Assembly (NCBI GenBank): GCA_947572235.1
Contig: CANPBB010000004.1
Span: 1-61,679, forward strand
Length of the DNA stretch: 61,679 nucleotides
From: an uncultured Clostridia bacterium
Lineage (GTDB): Bacteria > Bacillota > Clostridia > Oscillospirales > Oscillospiraceae
Reading direction: 5' to 3'
Under the pieces are notes generated by a model. The model searched no databases. It saw only the letters and a program-made list of their open reading frames with translations, and was not told the origin of the DNA. Below, in pieces: positions 6,885 to 15,149 of this stretch. Numbering within the stretch: position 1 is the stretch's first letter; each line of letters begins with the position of its first letter. A program made the position numbers and the translations under genes.

Positions 6885-9044
6885 TTAGATTGTCCGCTGT
6901 ATCCCGCGGGCGCGGCCCCGCCGCTGGGGCTGGATGCGCAGGCTTCGCAGTACGGTCCTTAGTGTGGCGCGGTACACCGCGTAGAGGATGGCGCTGCCTA
7001 TGGCCACTACCGCTAAGTTGGCGCTGTAGCCCGCCAGCTCGCTGGGAGTGAAGCCCGGGGGGCTGCCGTTGAAGTACAGGATGAAGGCGTACAGCGCACA
7101 GATGGCCAGAGTGCCCACGAGAGCGGGAACTGCAAAGACCCGGCCCACTTGGCGGCGGACGGACTGGTACAGGTACCGGGGGGAGGCTCCTAAGCGGCGG
7201 AGGTCGTCGTAGACCTGACGGCTGTTCAGGGCGATGGTGACGCAGCGGGTGTAGGCGATGACCAGCACGGCGGCGAAGCACACGATGGCCACAAAGGCGA
7301 AGAGCATCAGAAAGACCGCTACGGTTTTGGTGAAGTCGTTCTGGTCCAGCACGCGGAAGTGGGGCATGTACTGCCAGTAGAGGCGGAAGGCGGAACTCTC
7401 CCGCTGTGCGTAGTCCACGTTCCCCAGCCCGTTGGCCTCACAGTAGTCCGGGTCGGCGTAGTAGTAGCCCTTTTCCGCGATACACCGCTCCCGGATCACC
7501 GGGTCCCAGCCGTCAATCACCGCCACTGACTGGCTGGAGCGGTCCACGATGGCGTTGAACAGGGCCTTGGCAAAGGGGTAGGTCTCCGACACATTCTCCA
7601 CGTCGAAAAAGATCTGACGCTCCCGCCACTCTGTCGGGAGGCCTGCTGTCAGGGCGGCGTAGTCGGTGTCGCTGAGGATGTACCGCCCCGCCAGCAGGCT
7701 GTTTTCCAGAATGCCCTCCGGCTCCACGGTCAGCACCGCGCCGGTGAAGGGATTGGTGACACGGGAGATATTGGTATAGCCGTCCTCTTGACTTGCCGCG
7801 GGGAGGACCTTGCCGGGGGCCACGGACACCGCCTCCCCGGTGAGGGCGCGGCAGGCGCTCTCGGAGAGAAAGAGGTCGGTACGCAGCTCCTCCATGTACA
7901 CCACCTCAAGGGTGATGCCGAAGGGGGTTTCAGTCTCGAGTTCGGTGGTGCCGTCTATGGTGAGGCGGGCCAGATCGGCGGTGCGGAAGGAGGTGACAGT
8001 TACCCTCATCTCCTCCGCCAAGGCCCGGATCTCCGGCTCTTCCGGGATATCTTGGTCGGCGCGGTAGTGGTAGGCATAGTCCGCCGGCTGGAGTTTGGTG
8101 GAGAGGGTGTTCTGGGCACTGATGGTGGGAATATAGAAGAGGCCGAAGTAGCCGCCGGCGATGAGAACTGTAATGACCAGCATGTTCCGCACGGTCTGGC
8201 GGCCTTGGAACTTCATCATGCTGTTGGCGATGATGTTTTGATAGCGGTTCTTTTTTTGGCCCCAGCCGTTGACCACCGTGTGCAGCAGTACCATGTAGAG
8301 GCCGGGGAACAGGGGCAGGTAGAACAGGGAGAGTACCGCCTCAGGCGGGAAGTAGTGGAGCACCTCGAGAAAGAAGCCGGGGGCCATATAGCCCAGCACC
8401 ATGCCTGAGACCATCAGCAGAATGCCTGCAGGGCCGTACCAGCGCTTCACCTCTCGGATAGGCTCGGAGCGCCGGGCCTCGCTGATGATCTCCATGATGT
8501 TGGTCCGCCGCAGGGCGCGCCAAGCCATCCACAGCAGCATGGCGGTGACGGAGGCGGAGAATACCAGAGCGAACAGGGCTGCTTGGGGACGGAGTGTGAG
8601 GGCCATCTCCTCGGTGTCCACTACCAGCAGCCGGAACCCCTGCCAGATGCCGCAGGCCAAGGGGACGCCCAAGGCCATCCCGGCCAGACAGGAGAGGACC
8701 GACAGAGCCCCCATCTCCCCTAACAGCTTCCGGCCCACCTGCCTCTTGGAGGCTCCCAGAGCCAGCAGCACACCCAGCTCCCGGCCCTTGTATCGGAGGA
8801 ACAGGCCGGCGGCATAGGCGGTGAACACCCCGCAGCCCACCACGGAAAGTATGAAGATCATCATCACCTGCTTGCGGCTGTCGCCGCCCTCGGGGAGGAC
8901 GGAGAGCACCGTGGGGGAGCGCATGATGGAGACGAAGGCGGTGATGAGGAGCACGGAGACAAAACAGCACAGGAACAGGAGCAAATACTGCTTTCGGTTC
9001 TGCCGGCGCAGGGCGGCGGTGAGGCTGTTATAAGTCCGTATCAT
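6885..9044 (-). CDS. ABC transporter permease, FtsX-type (BceB/VraG-like)
   Basis: A 719-residue integral membrane protein with two FtsX-like halves. The first membrane block spans about residues 20-310 and includes the ERELGVLLALGASKRQV-type coupling region (seen as RELGVLLALGASKR). A large hydrophilic, presumably extracellular domain covers about 320-560. Four more helices follow up to about 690, with DDLRRLGASPRYLY as the second coupling motif. This is the layout of BceB-type peptide-sensing and detoxification exporters. Its start overlaps the ATPase stop by 17 bases, so the two are translationally coupled. A Bce-type regulator-kinase pair occurs 13 kb away at 22153-23811. Confidence 0.85.
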   Translation of the reverse strand: MIRTYNSLTAALRRQNRKQYLLLFLCCFVSVLLITAFVSIMRSPTVLSVLPEGGDSRKQVMMIFILSVVGCGVFTAYAAGLFLRYKGRELGVLLALGASKRQVGRKLLGEMGALSVLSCLAGMALGVPLACGIWQGFRLLVVDTEEMALTLRPQAALFALVFSASVTAMLLWMAWRALRRTNIMEIISEARRSEPIREVKRWYGPAGILLMVSGMVLGYMAPGFFLEVLHYFPPEAVLSLFYLPLFPGLYMVLLHTVVNGWGQKKNRYQNIIANSMMKFQGRQTVRNMLVITVLIAGGYFGLFYIPTISAQNTLSTKLQPADYAYHYRADQDIPEEPEIRALAEEMRVTVTSFRTADLARLTIDGTTELETETPFGITLEVVYMEELRTDLFLSESACRALTGEAVSVAPGKVLPAASQEDGYTNISRVTNPFTGAVLTVEPEGILENSLLAGRYILSDTDYAALTAGLPTEWRERQIFFDVENVSETYPFAKALFNAIVDRSSQSVAVIDGWDPVIRERCIAEKGYYYADPDYCEANGLGNVDYAQRESSAFRLYWQYMPHFRVLDQNDFTKTVAVFLMLFAFVAIVCFAAVLVIAYTRCVTIALNSRQVYDDLRRLGASPRYLYQSVRRQVGRVFAVPALVGTLAICALYAFILYFNGSPPGFTPSELAGYSANLAVVAIGSAILYAVYRATLRTVLRSLRIQPQRRGRARGIQRTI

Positions 9045-9789
9045 CGCTGTCCTCCCCGCACATGGCTTTCACGGCGGCCAGCAGCCGGTCATGGAAGGCG
9101 CCGCGCTGGCCTGCATTTACAAGAGTGTCGTACACGGTGCCGTCCTTCAGGAGTACTACCCGGTCGCAGAAGGAGGCGGCGTAGGAGTCGTGGGTCACCA
9201 TGAAGATGGTGGCTCCTAAATTTTTCCGGGCCCGCTGGAAGCTGCTGATCACCGCCCGGCTGGACTTGCTGTCCAAGTTGCCGGTGGGCTCGTCGGCCAA
9301 GATCAGCAGAGGGTGGTTGATAAGGGCCCGGGCCACGGCGGTGCGCTGCCGCTCGCCGCCGGAGATGTCCGAGGGGTACTTGTCTTTGATATGGTCGATG
9401 CCGAAGGTGCGGCACAGATCGTCGGCGTAGGTCTCCGCCATATCGTCCACGCCGCCGGAGAGGATCCGGGGCAGGAGAATGTTGTCTTGGACGGTGAGGC
9501 CGTCCAGCAGCATAAAGTCCTGAAAGACAAAGCCCAGTTTCTGGTTCCGCACCTTGGCCAAGGCGTCCTCGTCCAAGCCGGACAAGTGTTCCCCGCCTAA
9601 GGTGATGTCCCCGCTGTCCATGGGGATGTAGCAGGAGATGCAGTTGAGCAGCGTGGTTTTGCCGGAGCCGGAGGGCCCCATGACGGCGACAAATTCCCCC
9701 TCGGCCAGCTGGAAGGAGACCCCCTTGAGGACCTCTACAGAGGTATTGGCGACCAAGTAGGACTTGTGGAGGTTTTCGACGTAGAGCAT
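9028..9789 (-). CDS. ABC transporter ATP-binding protein (BceA/LolD-like)
   Basis: A 253-residue ATPase partner of the permease at 6885-9044. Walker A is GPSGSGKTT, the Q-loop is VFQDFMLL, the signature is [15 protein letters not shown], Walker B is [13 protein letters not shown], and the switch His is in [14 protein letters not shown] and its length place it in the MacB/LolD/BceA class that powers FtsX-type permeases. The start at 9789 (MLYVENLHK) is preferred because GAAAGG lies about 9 bases upstream; ATG at 9798 is directly against that site. The leader contains an AGGAATGAGG-type element (9809-9863). Confidence 0.92.
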   Translation of the reverse strand: MLYVENLHKSYLVANTSVEVLKGVSFQLAEGEFVAVMGPSGSGKTTLLNCISCYIPMDSGDITLGGEHLSGLDEDALAKVRNQKLGFVFQDFMLLDGLTVQDNILLPRILSGGVDDMAETYADDLCRTFGIDHIKDKYPSDISGGERQRTAVARALINHPLLILADEPTGNLDSKSSRAVISSFQRARKNLGATIFMVTHDSYAASFCDRVVLLKDGTVYDTLVNAGQRGAFHDRLLAAVKAMCGEDSDDTDL

Positions 9790-9808
9790 AATGTTCATCC
9801 TTTCTGTT

Positions 9809-9863
9809 GAATGAGGAATGAGGCGTTGGGAATGAGGAATGGAGGCGTCCAGCGGAACTGGAC
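9809..9863. repeat. GGAATGAGGAAT-type intergenic element with hairpin
   Basis: GAATGAGGAATGAGG is followed by GGGAATGAGGAATGG and then a hairpin GTCCAG (9847-9852) / CTGGAC (9858-9863). Related AATTAGGAATT-like and GTCCAGC hairpin sequences occur at 22000-22132, with shorter versions at 24519-24548 and 38787-38808. Confidence 0.5.
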
Positions 9864-9917
9864 GGATTTGAACAGGAGGGAAGCCCCCTATGGAAAAATT
9901 CCGCATTTCTGATTGAC

Positions 9918-10703
9918 TTACACCTGTAGGATCAGACGGACGATGCCGATGATCAGCAGGTGGGCAGGATAGAAGAGGTAGAAGAAGTATTTGGGGATCT
10001 TTAGGCCGCTGTGGGTGCGGGGGAAGATGAGGGGGGCGGCGAAGAGGGAGAAGAAGATCCAGTTGACGCAGAGAAAGCCCAAGTTGAGACACCGGGGGTC
10101 CGCGGGGCTGCCGTTCCAGAGGGCGGGGAGGTATTGCAGGATGAAGAGCAGCGCGCCCAGCTTGGGGCGGTTCCGGCAGAGGTAGAAGATGAGCATGAGT
10201 ATAACGCCGTTGGCGCTGTAGTCGAAGCCGAACATGGAGAGGATCAGGAAGCTGAGGAGAAAGAGCCACCACTTTCGGCTCTTTACGCCGGTCATCGCCA
10301 AGAGGCTGAAGAACAGGGTGAAGTAGATGTTCATGTTCATCCATTCCGCCTGCCAGTCATAGGGATGGGTGGCTAAGATGTAGAAGGGCTGGCTGATGAG
10401 GGCGAAAATGGCTAAACGGGCGAGATACTTTTTGGCGTTTCGAGTGTAGAGCAGGCCTACTGTCATGCAGTAGCAGAAGAGGGGGAAGGCCAAGCGGCCG
10501 ATCCAACGGAATGGGCCTGCTTCCGGGAAGAAGGCGCCGCCGATGTGGTCCACCAGCATGGAGAGGATAGCCACCAGCTTCAGAAGGTCGGTGTCCAAGT
10601 TGGTTTGGAGCCGGGGGATATCGGCGGGGAAGGCGGGGGGTGTGGTCAGAGCGGCGCGGATGCGCTGACCCATAGGGGCTTGATTGGCGGTATTTGTGGG
10701 CAT
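9918..10703 (-). CDS. TraX-like integral membrane protein
   Basis: A 261-residue protein with about seven hydrophobic helices. The first is DLLKLVAILSMLVDHIGG (about 39-56), with the DHIG motif typical of the TraX family (named after an F-plasmid pilin-acetylating protein). Further helices include IGRLAFPLFCYCMTVGLL and IFALISQPFYILA, and the TraX-like pattern FxLxxFPLFCY is clear. Chromosomal TraX homologues are common in Clostridia and are not linked to conjugation, so the reaction is unknown; acyl transfer to a cell-surface component is an inference. The start at 10703 has AAAGGAG 8 bases upstream. It is divergent from the LytTR pair. Confidence 0.85.
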   Translation of the reverse strand: MPTNTANQAPMGQRIRAALTTPPAFPADIPRLQTNLDTDLLKLVAILSMLVDHIGGAFFPEAGPFRWIGRLAFPLFCYCMTVGLLYTRNAKKYLARLAIFALISQPFYILATHPYDWQAEWMNMNIYFTLFFSLLAMTGVKSRKWWLFLLSFLILSMFGFDYSANGVILMLIFYLCRNRPKLGALLFILQYLPALWNGSPADPRCLNLGFLCVNWIFFSLFAAPLIFPRTHSGLKIPKYFFYLFYPAHLLIIGIVRLILQV

Positions 10704-10811
10704 GGGATGTTACTCCTTTTGATCTGTTGTTGGATTTCTTGCTGTGGCCTTACTCTACCACGGGGCGGGGAAAGATGGGGGCGGCTCTGTCATTTTTGGC
10801 GGGTGTTCCGT

Positions 10812-10861
10812 CAAGTTCTGTGCCGGACTGTCAAGTTTGGCGGCTCTGCTGTCAAGTTTGG
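10812..10861 (+). promoter_or_regulatory. three phased LytTR-type direct repeats
   Basis: CAAGTTCTG (10812-10820), CAAGTTTGG (10832-10840) and CAAGTTTGG (10853-10861) recur every 20-21 bases, so all face one side of the helix. Each matches the general LytTR half-site (pattern WMMGTTNRK) at 8 of 9 or 7 of 9 positions. A -10-like TATGAT lies at 10897-10902 with a poor -35, as expected for an activator-dependent promoter. The likely ligand is the LytTR regulator encoded immediately downstream. Confidence 0.65.
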
Positions 10862-10979
10862 TTGGGGCAGGGCTTTTGTCTTGTGGGGCTTTGTGGTATG
10901 ATAGGCGCATGGTTTCTGTCACATCCTACTGGTGGGATGTGTCCGATAACGCCACAAGAGGTACAGAGGAGGAGTGTCT

Positions 10980-11693
10980 ATGCTGCGTATCGGAATCTGC
11001 GATGACACCGCCGGGGCCAGAGACAGCCTGCGGCTGCTTTGTCTGAAGCACTTTCGTCTGGAGGAGCCAGACTTCTTTGAGTTCTCCGGCGGGGAGGGGG
11101 CTGTCCGGTGGCTTCACAGCCATCCGGGGACCATCGACCTGCTGTTTTTGGATATTGAGATGGCCGGCATGGACGGGATGACCGCCGCCAAGCAGATTCG
11201 GGGGTTTGATCAGGAGGTGATGCTCTGCTTCGTCACCGGCTATGCCGACTATGTCTACGACGGCTATGAGGTGGAGGCTATGGGCTATTTGGTGAAGCCG
11301 GTGGAGCCGGCCCGGCTCTCGGCGCTGCTGGGACGGGTGGAGGAGCGTCTGGAGCAGCGTCAGCCCAAGACCTACACCGTTCAGAGCGGCGGGGCCCTCC
11401 ATCGGCTGCCCCTGCGGGAGATCCTCTATGCCGTCAGCGACCGGCGGCAGGTGACGATTGTCACCCGTCAGGGACAGTACACGTTCTATAGCAAGCTGGA
11501 CACTGTAGCGGAGGAGCTGGGGGCCGGGTTTGTCCGGGTCCACCAGCGGTATTTGGTGAACGCCGCCGCTGTCACCAGCCTGGAGGGGGAACGTGTGGTG
11601 GTGGGGGGCGAGCGCCTGCCCATCAGCCGGGGACTGCGCCGGGAGGCCACCATGGCCTTGGCCCGGGCTATGGTGGGGGAGGAGGAGCTATGA
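10980..11693 (+). CDS. LytTR-family response regulator
   Basis: A 237-residue AgrA/VirR-type regulator. The receiver begins MLRIGICDDTAG (acidic Asp pair), the phospho-acceptor lies in LLFLDIEMAGMDG, and the conserved Lys is in YLVKPV. The LytTR domain covers about 130-230, with FVRVHQRYLVN and RLPISRGLRR. The start at 10980 has AGGAGG 7 bases upstream; a GTG six bases earlier is too close. The stop overlaps the next start as ATGA, so it is translationally coupled to the kinase. LytTR-type repeats at 10812-10861 suggest autoregulation and perhaps control of the divergent TraX gene. Confidence 0.93.
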   Translation: MLRIGICDDTAGARDSLRLLCLKHFRLEEPDFFEFSGGEGAVRWLHSHPGTIDLLFLDIEMAGMDGMTAAKQIRGFDQEVMLCFVTGYADYVYDGYEVEAMGYLVKPVEPARLSALLGRVEERLEQRQPKTYTVQSGGALHRLPLREILYAVSDRRQVTIVTRQGQYTFYSKLDTVAEELGAGFVRVHQRYLVNAAAVTSLEGERVVVGGERLPISRGLRREATMALARAMVGEEEL

Positions 11694-13033
11694 GCCTTGA
11701 GCGGGCGCTCTTTGTGGGACTGCGGCTGGTTGCCTTTTTGGGCAGCTATGCCATGCCGCTTTGCTATATGGCGATGATCGGGAAGTTTTTGGAGCCCCGG
11801 CGGGGGTGGGTGTTCTTCCTCCTCCGCTACGCCGCTGGGTGGCTGATGTTCAACAATGTGATCTTTATTGGAGATGCCTGCAATATTCTCATGGCCCTGC
11901 CGGCGGTGTTCCTGCTGCTCCGTTTGGGCTGCCGGTGCCGGGGAGCGGCTTGGCTGGCGGTGTCCGCGCTGTTTTATACGGTGAGCGCCAGCCTCTCCGC
12001 CCTGTGCGACTCAGGGCTGGGTATCTTGGCCCATGTGTTGGAGTGGTGGGTGTTACCCGTGTGGGAGACATTCCACTGGCTCTTTGAGTACAACTACCAC
12101 CTGCGGATGGCGGTGCTGCTTCCGGCTTGGTTCCTTCTGAAGAGGCTGCTGCCGGGGGAGCGGTATCCGCTGCCGGACCGGCTGTGGCGTCTGGTAGGGC
12201 TTTTGGCCGCGCTGCCCTTTGTGGGGACCTTGTCTGTGGTGACACTGGTGTCCCCCTTCTATGAGCCTACGCCCCAGAGCGCCGCCGGCGGGATGCTGCC
12301 GATTCTGGTGATGCTGCCGCTGTTTTTTCTCTCGGCGTTGGCGCTGCTCTACACAGTCTCCGTGCTGGCGGGCTATGAGCGGCTGCGGGCGGCGGCGGAG
12401 CTGGAGCGGCTCAACGAGACCTATTACCGTCAGATGGATCAACAGCAGCAGCAGGTTCGCCGCCTGCGCCACGACATGGCCAACCACCTCGCCGCGCTGG
12501 CCGCTCTCTTGGAATCCGGGGAGGGGGAGGAGGCGGTCAGCTACTTGGGAAAGCTAAAGGAGGATCCAGGGGTTCTGGCCCCCCAGCGCTGGTGCGGTGA
12601 GCCGGTGATTGACGCGGTGCTGGGGGCTAAGGCGGCGGCGATGGAGGGGCTTTCCATCAGCTTTCAGGCGGATATCCACCTGCGGGAGACGATCCCTCTG
12701 GAGGGGCCGGAGCTCTGCGCCCTGCTGGGGAATCTGTTGGACAACGCGATGGAGGCCTGCGCCATGGTGGAGACCGGCCTGCGGCAAGTGCGCCTGCGCC
12801 TTCGAGCGGATCGGGGACTGTTTATCCTGCGTCTGTCCAACCCCTGCAAGGGGGAGGTGAAGCGTCAGGGAGTGCATTTGGTTACCAGCAAGGCCGACGC
12901 GGCCCACCACGGTATCGGGACGGAGAGCGTCCGCGCTATCGTGGAAGAGCACCGTGGCAGCGTGGAGTTTACTGAGAAGGATGGGACCTTTGAATGTATG
13001 CTGTACCTTCCGCTGGTGAGGGGAAAGACCTGA
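11690..13033 (+). CDS. GHKL sensor histidine kinase (AgrC-like)
   Basis: A 447-residue kinase. The N-terminal half (about 1-235) is six or seven membrane helices with little loop, typical of quorum-peptide or lipid-phase sensors. A short coiled segment leads to RRLRHDMANHLAALAALLE, with the phosphorylated His, and the N-box LLGNLLDNAMEAC follows. The G-box is HHGIGTESVRAIVEEH. The domain is GHKL/HATPase_c_5, which pairs with LytTR regulators. Its first codon overlaps the regulator stop (ATGA). No agrD-like peptide gene is visible in between, so the signal is not evident. Confidence 0.92.
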   Translation: MSLERALFVGLRLVAFLGSYAMPLCYMAMIGKFLEPRRGWVFFLLRYAAGWLMFNNVIFIGDACNILMALPAVFLLLRLGCRCRGAAWLAVSALFYTVSASLSALCDSGLGILAHVLEWWVLPVWETFHWLFEYNYHLRMAVLLPAWFLLKRLLPGERYPLPDRLWRLVGLLAALPFVGTLSVVTLVSPFYEPTPQSAAGGMLPILVMLPLFFLSALALLYTVSVLAGYERLRAAAELERLNETYYRQMDQQQQQVRRLRHDMANHLAALAALLESGEGEEAVSYLGKLKEDPGVLAPQRWCGEPVIDAVLGAKAAAMEGLSISFQADIHLRETIPLEGPELCALLGNLLDNAMEACAMVETGLRQVRLRLRADRGLFILRLSNPCKGEVKRQGVHLVTSKADAAHHGIGTESVRAIVEEHRGSVEFTEKDGTFECMLYLPLVRGKT

Positions 13034-13109
13034 GGTTTTTCGGATCAGCGGGCAGCTCCCTTTTGTGCGGTTCTTCTTATTGCCAGTCTGCTCTGCCAGC
13101 TTTGGAAAA

Positions 13110-13145
13110 AACAGGGGGCATACCCATATAGGTATGCCCCCTGTT
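13110..13145 (-). terminator. 15-bp stem terminator, best for the minus strand
   Basis: AACAGGGGGCATACC (13110-13124) pairs perfectly with 13131-13145, loop CATATA. On the minus strand it is followed by TTTTTT, so it ends the 54-residue gene at 13235-13399. The plus side has only TTCGTTCTTT and may still stop the kinase transcript. Confidence 0.85.
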
Positions 13146-13234
13146 CGTTCTTTGGGCGCAGCGCGGTGCCTGCGACGGGAGTTCCCCGCCGAAAAGTCCT
13201 GTGAAGCGGGTTTTTGGCGGACGCTGTGTGAAGG

Positions 13235-13399
13235 CTATAGATCGTCTGCGTCCTGCACCGGAACCTCATAGGGATCGGCGGGACAGCCGGTGTAGCTCCC
13301 TTGGGGATCGGTCCGGCTGGCTTGCAGATCCTTGTAATTGATCTTTGCGGCGTCTTTCGTGGGCTGGGGTGCCTTGGGCTTCTGCTTGTTGCGGTCCAT
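13235..13399 (-). CDS. small conserved hypothetical protein with DPYExPVQDADDL tail
   Basis: A 54-residue, hydrophilic protein beginning MDRNKQKPKAPQPTKDA and ending PYEVPVQDADDL. The middle is Lys/Asp-rich with DPQGSYTG. I recall similar short proteins with a QDADDL tail in many Clostridia, but no function is known to me. The start at 13399 has GGGAGGGAG about 8 bases upstream. A matched minus-strand terminator follows at 13110-13145, which supports a real, separately transcribed gene. There is no membrane segment or cysteine pair. Confidence 0.65.
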   Translation of the reverse strand: MDRNKQKPKAPQPTKDAAKINYKDLQASRTDPQGSYTGCPADPYEVPVQDADDL

Positions 13400-13587
13400 G
13401 TGATCTCTCCCTCCCGGTGTGATGGTGGGTAGTATGCCCGGATGGAGAAGATGTATGCCGATAGGAGGGCGCTTCCGCTCACCGAGACGGAGCGGCTGGG
13501 CGGTACGAGCGCCGGCCCTGCCTGCTGTCTGCGCCGTGAACTGGTAGAAAGTGTCCCGGTTTTCGGACTGCAACAGGCCTCATCTCT

Positions 13588-13616
13588 CTTGCCTGACAGC
13601 GAGAATTGTGGTAGGA
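13588..13616 (+). promoter_or_regulatory. probable promoter of the SWIM-MoxR-VWA operon
   Basis: TTGCCT (13588-13593), 17 bases, TAGGAT (13611-13616). A perfect 14-base palindrome CCATCTGCAGATGG at 13658-13671 lies between this promoter and the ribosome site. It could be an operator or a leader hairpin. Confidence 0.5.
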
Positions 13617-13691
13617 TAAAACAACCAAGTTCCACATGGTATCCCAAAGATATTCTGCCATCTGCAGATGGTATATGACAGGAGGCGTCCC

Positions 13692-15134
13692 ATGGAATTG
13701 ACAGAGCAAACCATCCTGCGGCTCTCCCCCAACGCCGCGGCGGCGGAGAATGGGCGGAAGCTGTCGAAAAAGGGCAGCTTTTCCCAGCTGCACCGGACGG
13801 CGGACGATTCCCTCTACTGGGCGGACTGCGCCGGCAGCGGCAAGAACCCCTACCATACCTCCATAGACTTTTCTGACCGTGAGCAGCCGGTGTGCCGATG
13901 TTCCTGTCCCAGCCGCCAGTTTCCGTGCAAGCACTGTTTAGGGCTGATGTTTGAGATTTTGGCCGGCAGGGACTTCGCCTTGGCGGAGGTTCCCGCTGAT
14001 ATCGCTGAGAAACGGGCCAAGCAGGCGGCCCGGGCCGAAAAGAGGGAGCAGGCGGCGGCCGCCCCGGCCAAGCCCAAGAAGCCCAACGCCGCCGCCCAGA
14101 CCAAGCGGATCAATGCCCAGCTCAAGGGGCTGGATTTGGCTGGACAGATGGTGGACGACCTTCTCGCCGCCGGGGTGGGCACCTTGGCCGGGGCCAATGC
14201 CCAGACCTATGAGAAGCTGGCCAAGGACTTGGGCAGCTACTACCTCACCGGCCCTCAGGCGGCCTTTGCCCGGATGGGTCTCGCCGCCCGTGCCATCCAG
14301 CGCAAGCAGATGGACGCGGAGCAGGGCTACGCCGAGGTACTGCGGATTTTGATCGCGCTTCACAGCACCATTGAGAAGTCCAGAGCCTTTTTGCAGCAGA
14401 AGCTGGAGGTGGGGCAGTTCTCCGCCGAGGACACGGTGCTCTTCGAGGCCTTGGGCGGTGTGTGGCGGCTGGAGGACCTCCACGCCATTGGAGCCTATCG
14501 GGAGAATGTCCGGCTGGTGCAGCTCTCCTTCGATGTGTCCTTGGACGAGGCCAAGCGGGAGTATGTGGAGCGGGGCTGGTGGCTGGATTTAGATACCGGG
14601 CGTATCGACCAGACGCTGAATCTGAGGCCTCTGAAGGCTGTCAAGTACGTGAAGGCCGACGACAGCCGCTTTGAGCTGCTGGAGGTTCCCACCCTCTACA
14701 CCTATCCCGGCGACAGCAACTGCCGCATCCGCTGGGACGGCTGCACCAGCCGCCCCATCACCGCGGAGGAGCAGGCGGCCCTCCCCGCGCTGGCCCAGAG
14801 GGACCTCTCCGCGGCGGTGAAGCTGGCCAAGGGACAGATGAAAAATACCCTCCTGCCCAAGTTTTACGCTGCCTTGGTTGGCGTGGGACGTATCGGCCGG
14901 GTGGGGGAGACCCTGCTGCTGGAGGACGGCGCCGGAGGGCGCATTGTGCTGCGGGACCGGAAGGAGGACGGGGCGGACCACGCCTGTACGGAGAGGCTTG
15001 CCATGCTGCCGGAGGAGATTCCGGCGGGCAGCGCCCTCTTCGGACTGATCTTCTATGACAACGCCGATCGGTCGATCTGCCTGCATCCCTACAGTCTTGT
15101 GACCCAGGCGAGTACCATTCGCCTGTTATATTAA
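13692..15134 (+). CDS. SWIM zinc-finger protein (YehQ-like), first gene of MoxR-VWA operon
   Basis: A 480-residue protein. The SWIM zinc finger is clear: CRCSCPSRQFPCKHC, with ligands C70, C72, C79 and H81. A Lys/Ala-rich linker (about 108-140) separates it from a mostly helical middle and a C-terminal half of unknown fold. SWIM fingers bind nucleic acid or protein. In the E. coli yehL-yehM-yehP-yehQ cluster the SWIM protein YehQ accompanies a MoxR ATPase and a VWA protein, which matches this neighbourhood. The start at 13692 has GACAGGAGG 7 bases upstream. The following gene is 15 bases away, so all six genes are probably one transcript. Confidence 0.85.
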   Translation: MELTEQTILRLSPNAAAAENGRKLSKKGSFSQLHRTADDSLYWADCAGSGKNPYHTSIDFSDREQPVCRCSCPSRQFPCKHCLGLMFEILAGRDFALAEVPADIAEKRAKQAARAEKREQAAAAPAKPKKPNAAAQTKRINAQLKGLDLAGQMVDDLLAAGVGTLAGANAQTYEKLAKDLGSYYLTGPQAAFARMGLAARAIQRKQMDAEQGYAEVLRILIALHSTIEKSRAFLQQKLEVGQFSAEDTVLFEALGGVWRLEDLHAIGAYRENVRLVQLSFDVSLDEAKREYVERGWWLDLDTGRIDQTLNLRPLKAVKYVKADDSRFELLEVPTLYTYPGDSNCRIRWDGCTSRPITAEEQAALPALAQRDLSAAVKLAKGQMKNTLLPKFYAALVGVGRIGRVGETLLLEDGAGGRIVLRDRKEDGADHACTERLAMLPEEIPAGSALFGLIFYDNADRSICLHPYSLVTQASTIRLLY

Positions 15135-15149
15135 AGGAGGCGTGCTGCG

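Noticed and set aside
10704..10979. CRISPR-like short repeats upstream of the LytTR gene
   Set aside because: Three 9-base units with a 20-21 base period fit LytTR operators; there are no 25-40 base repeats or cas genes.
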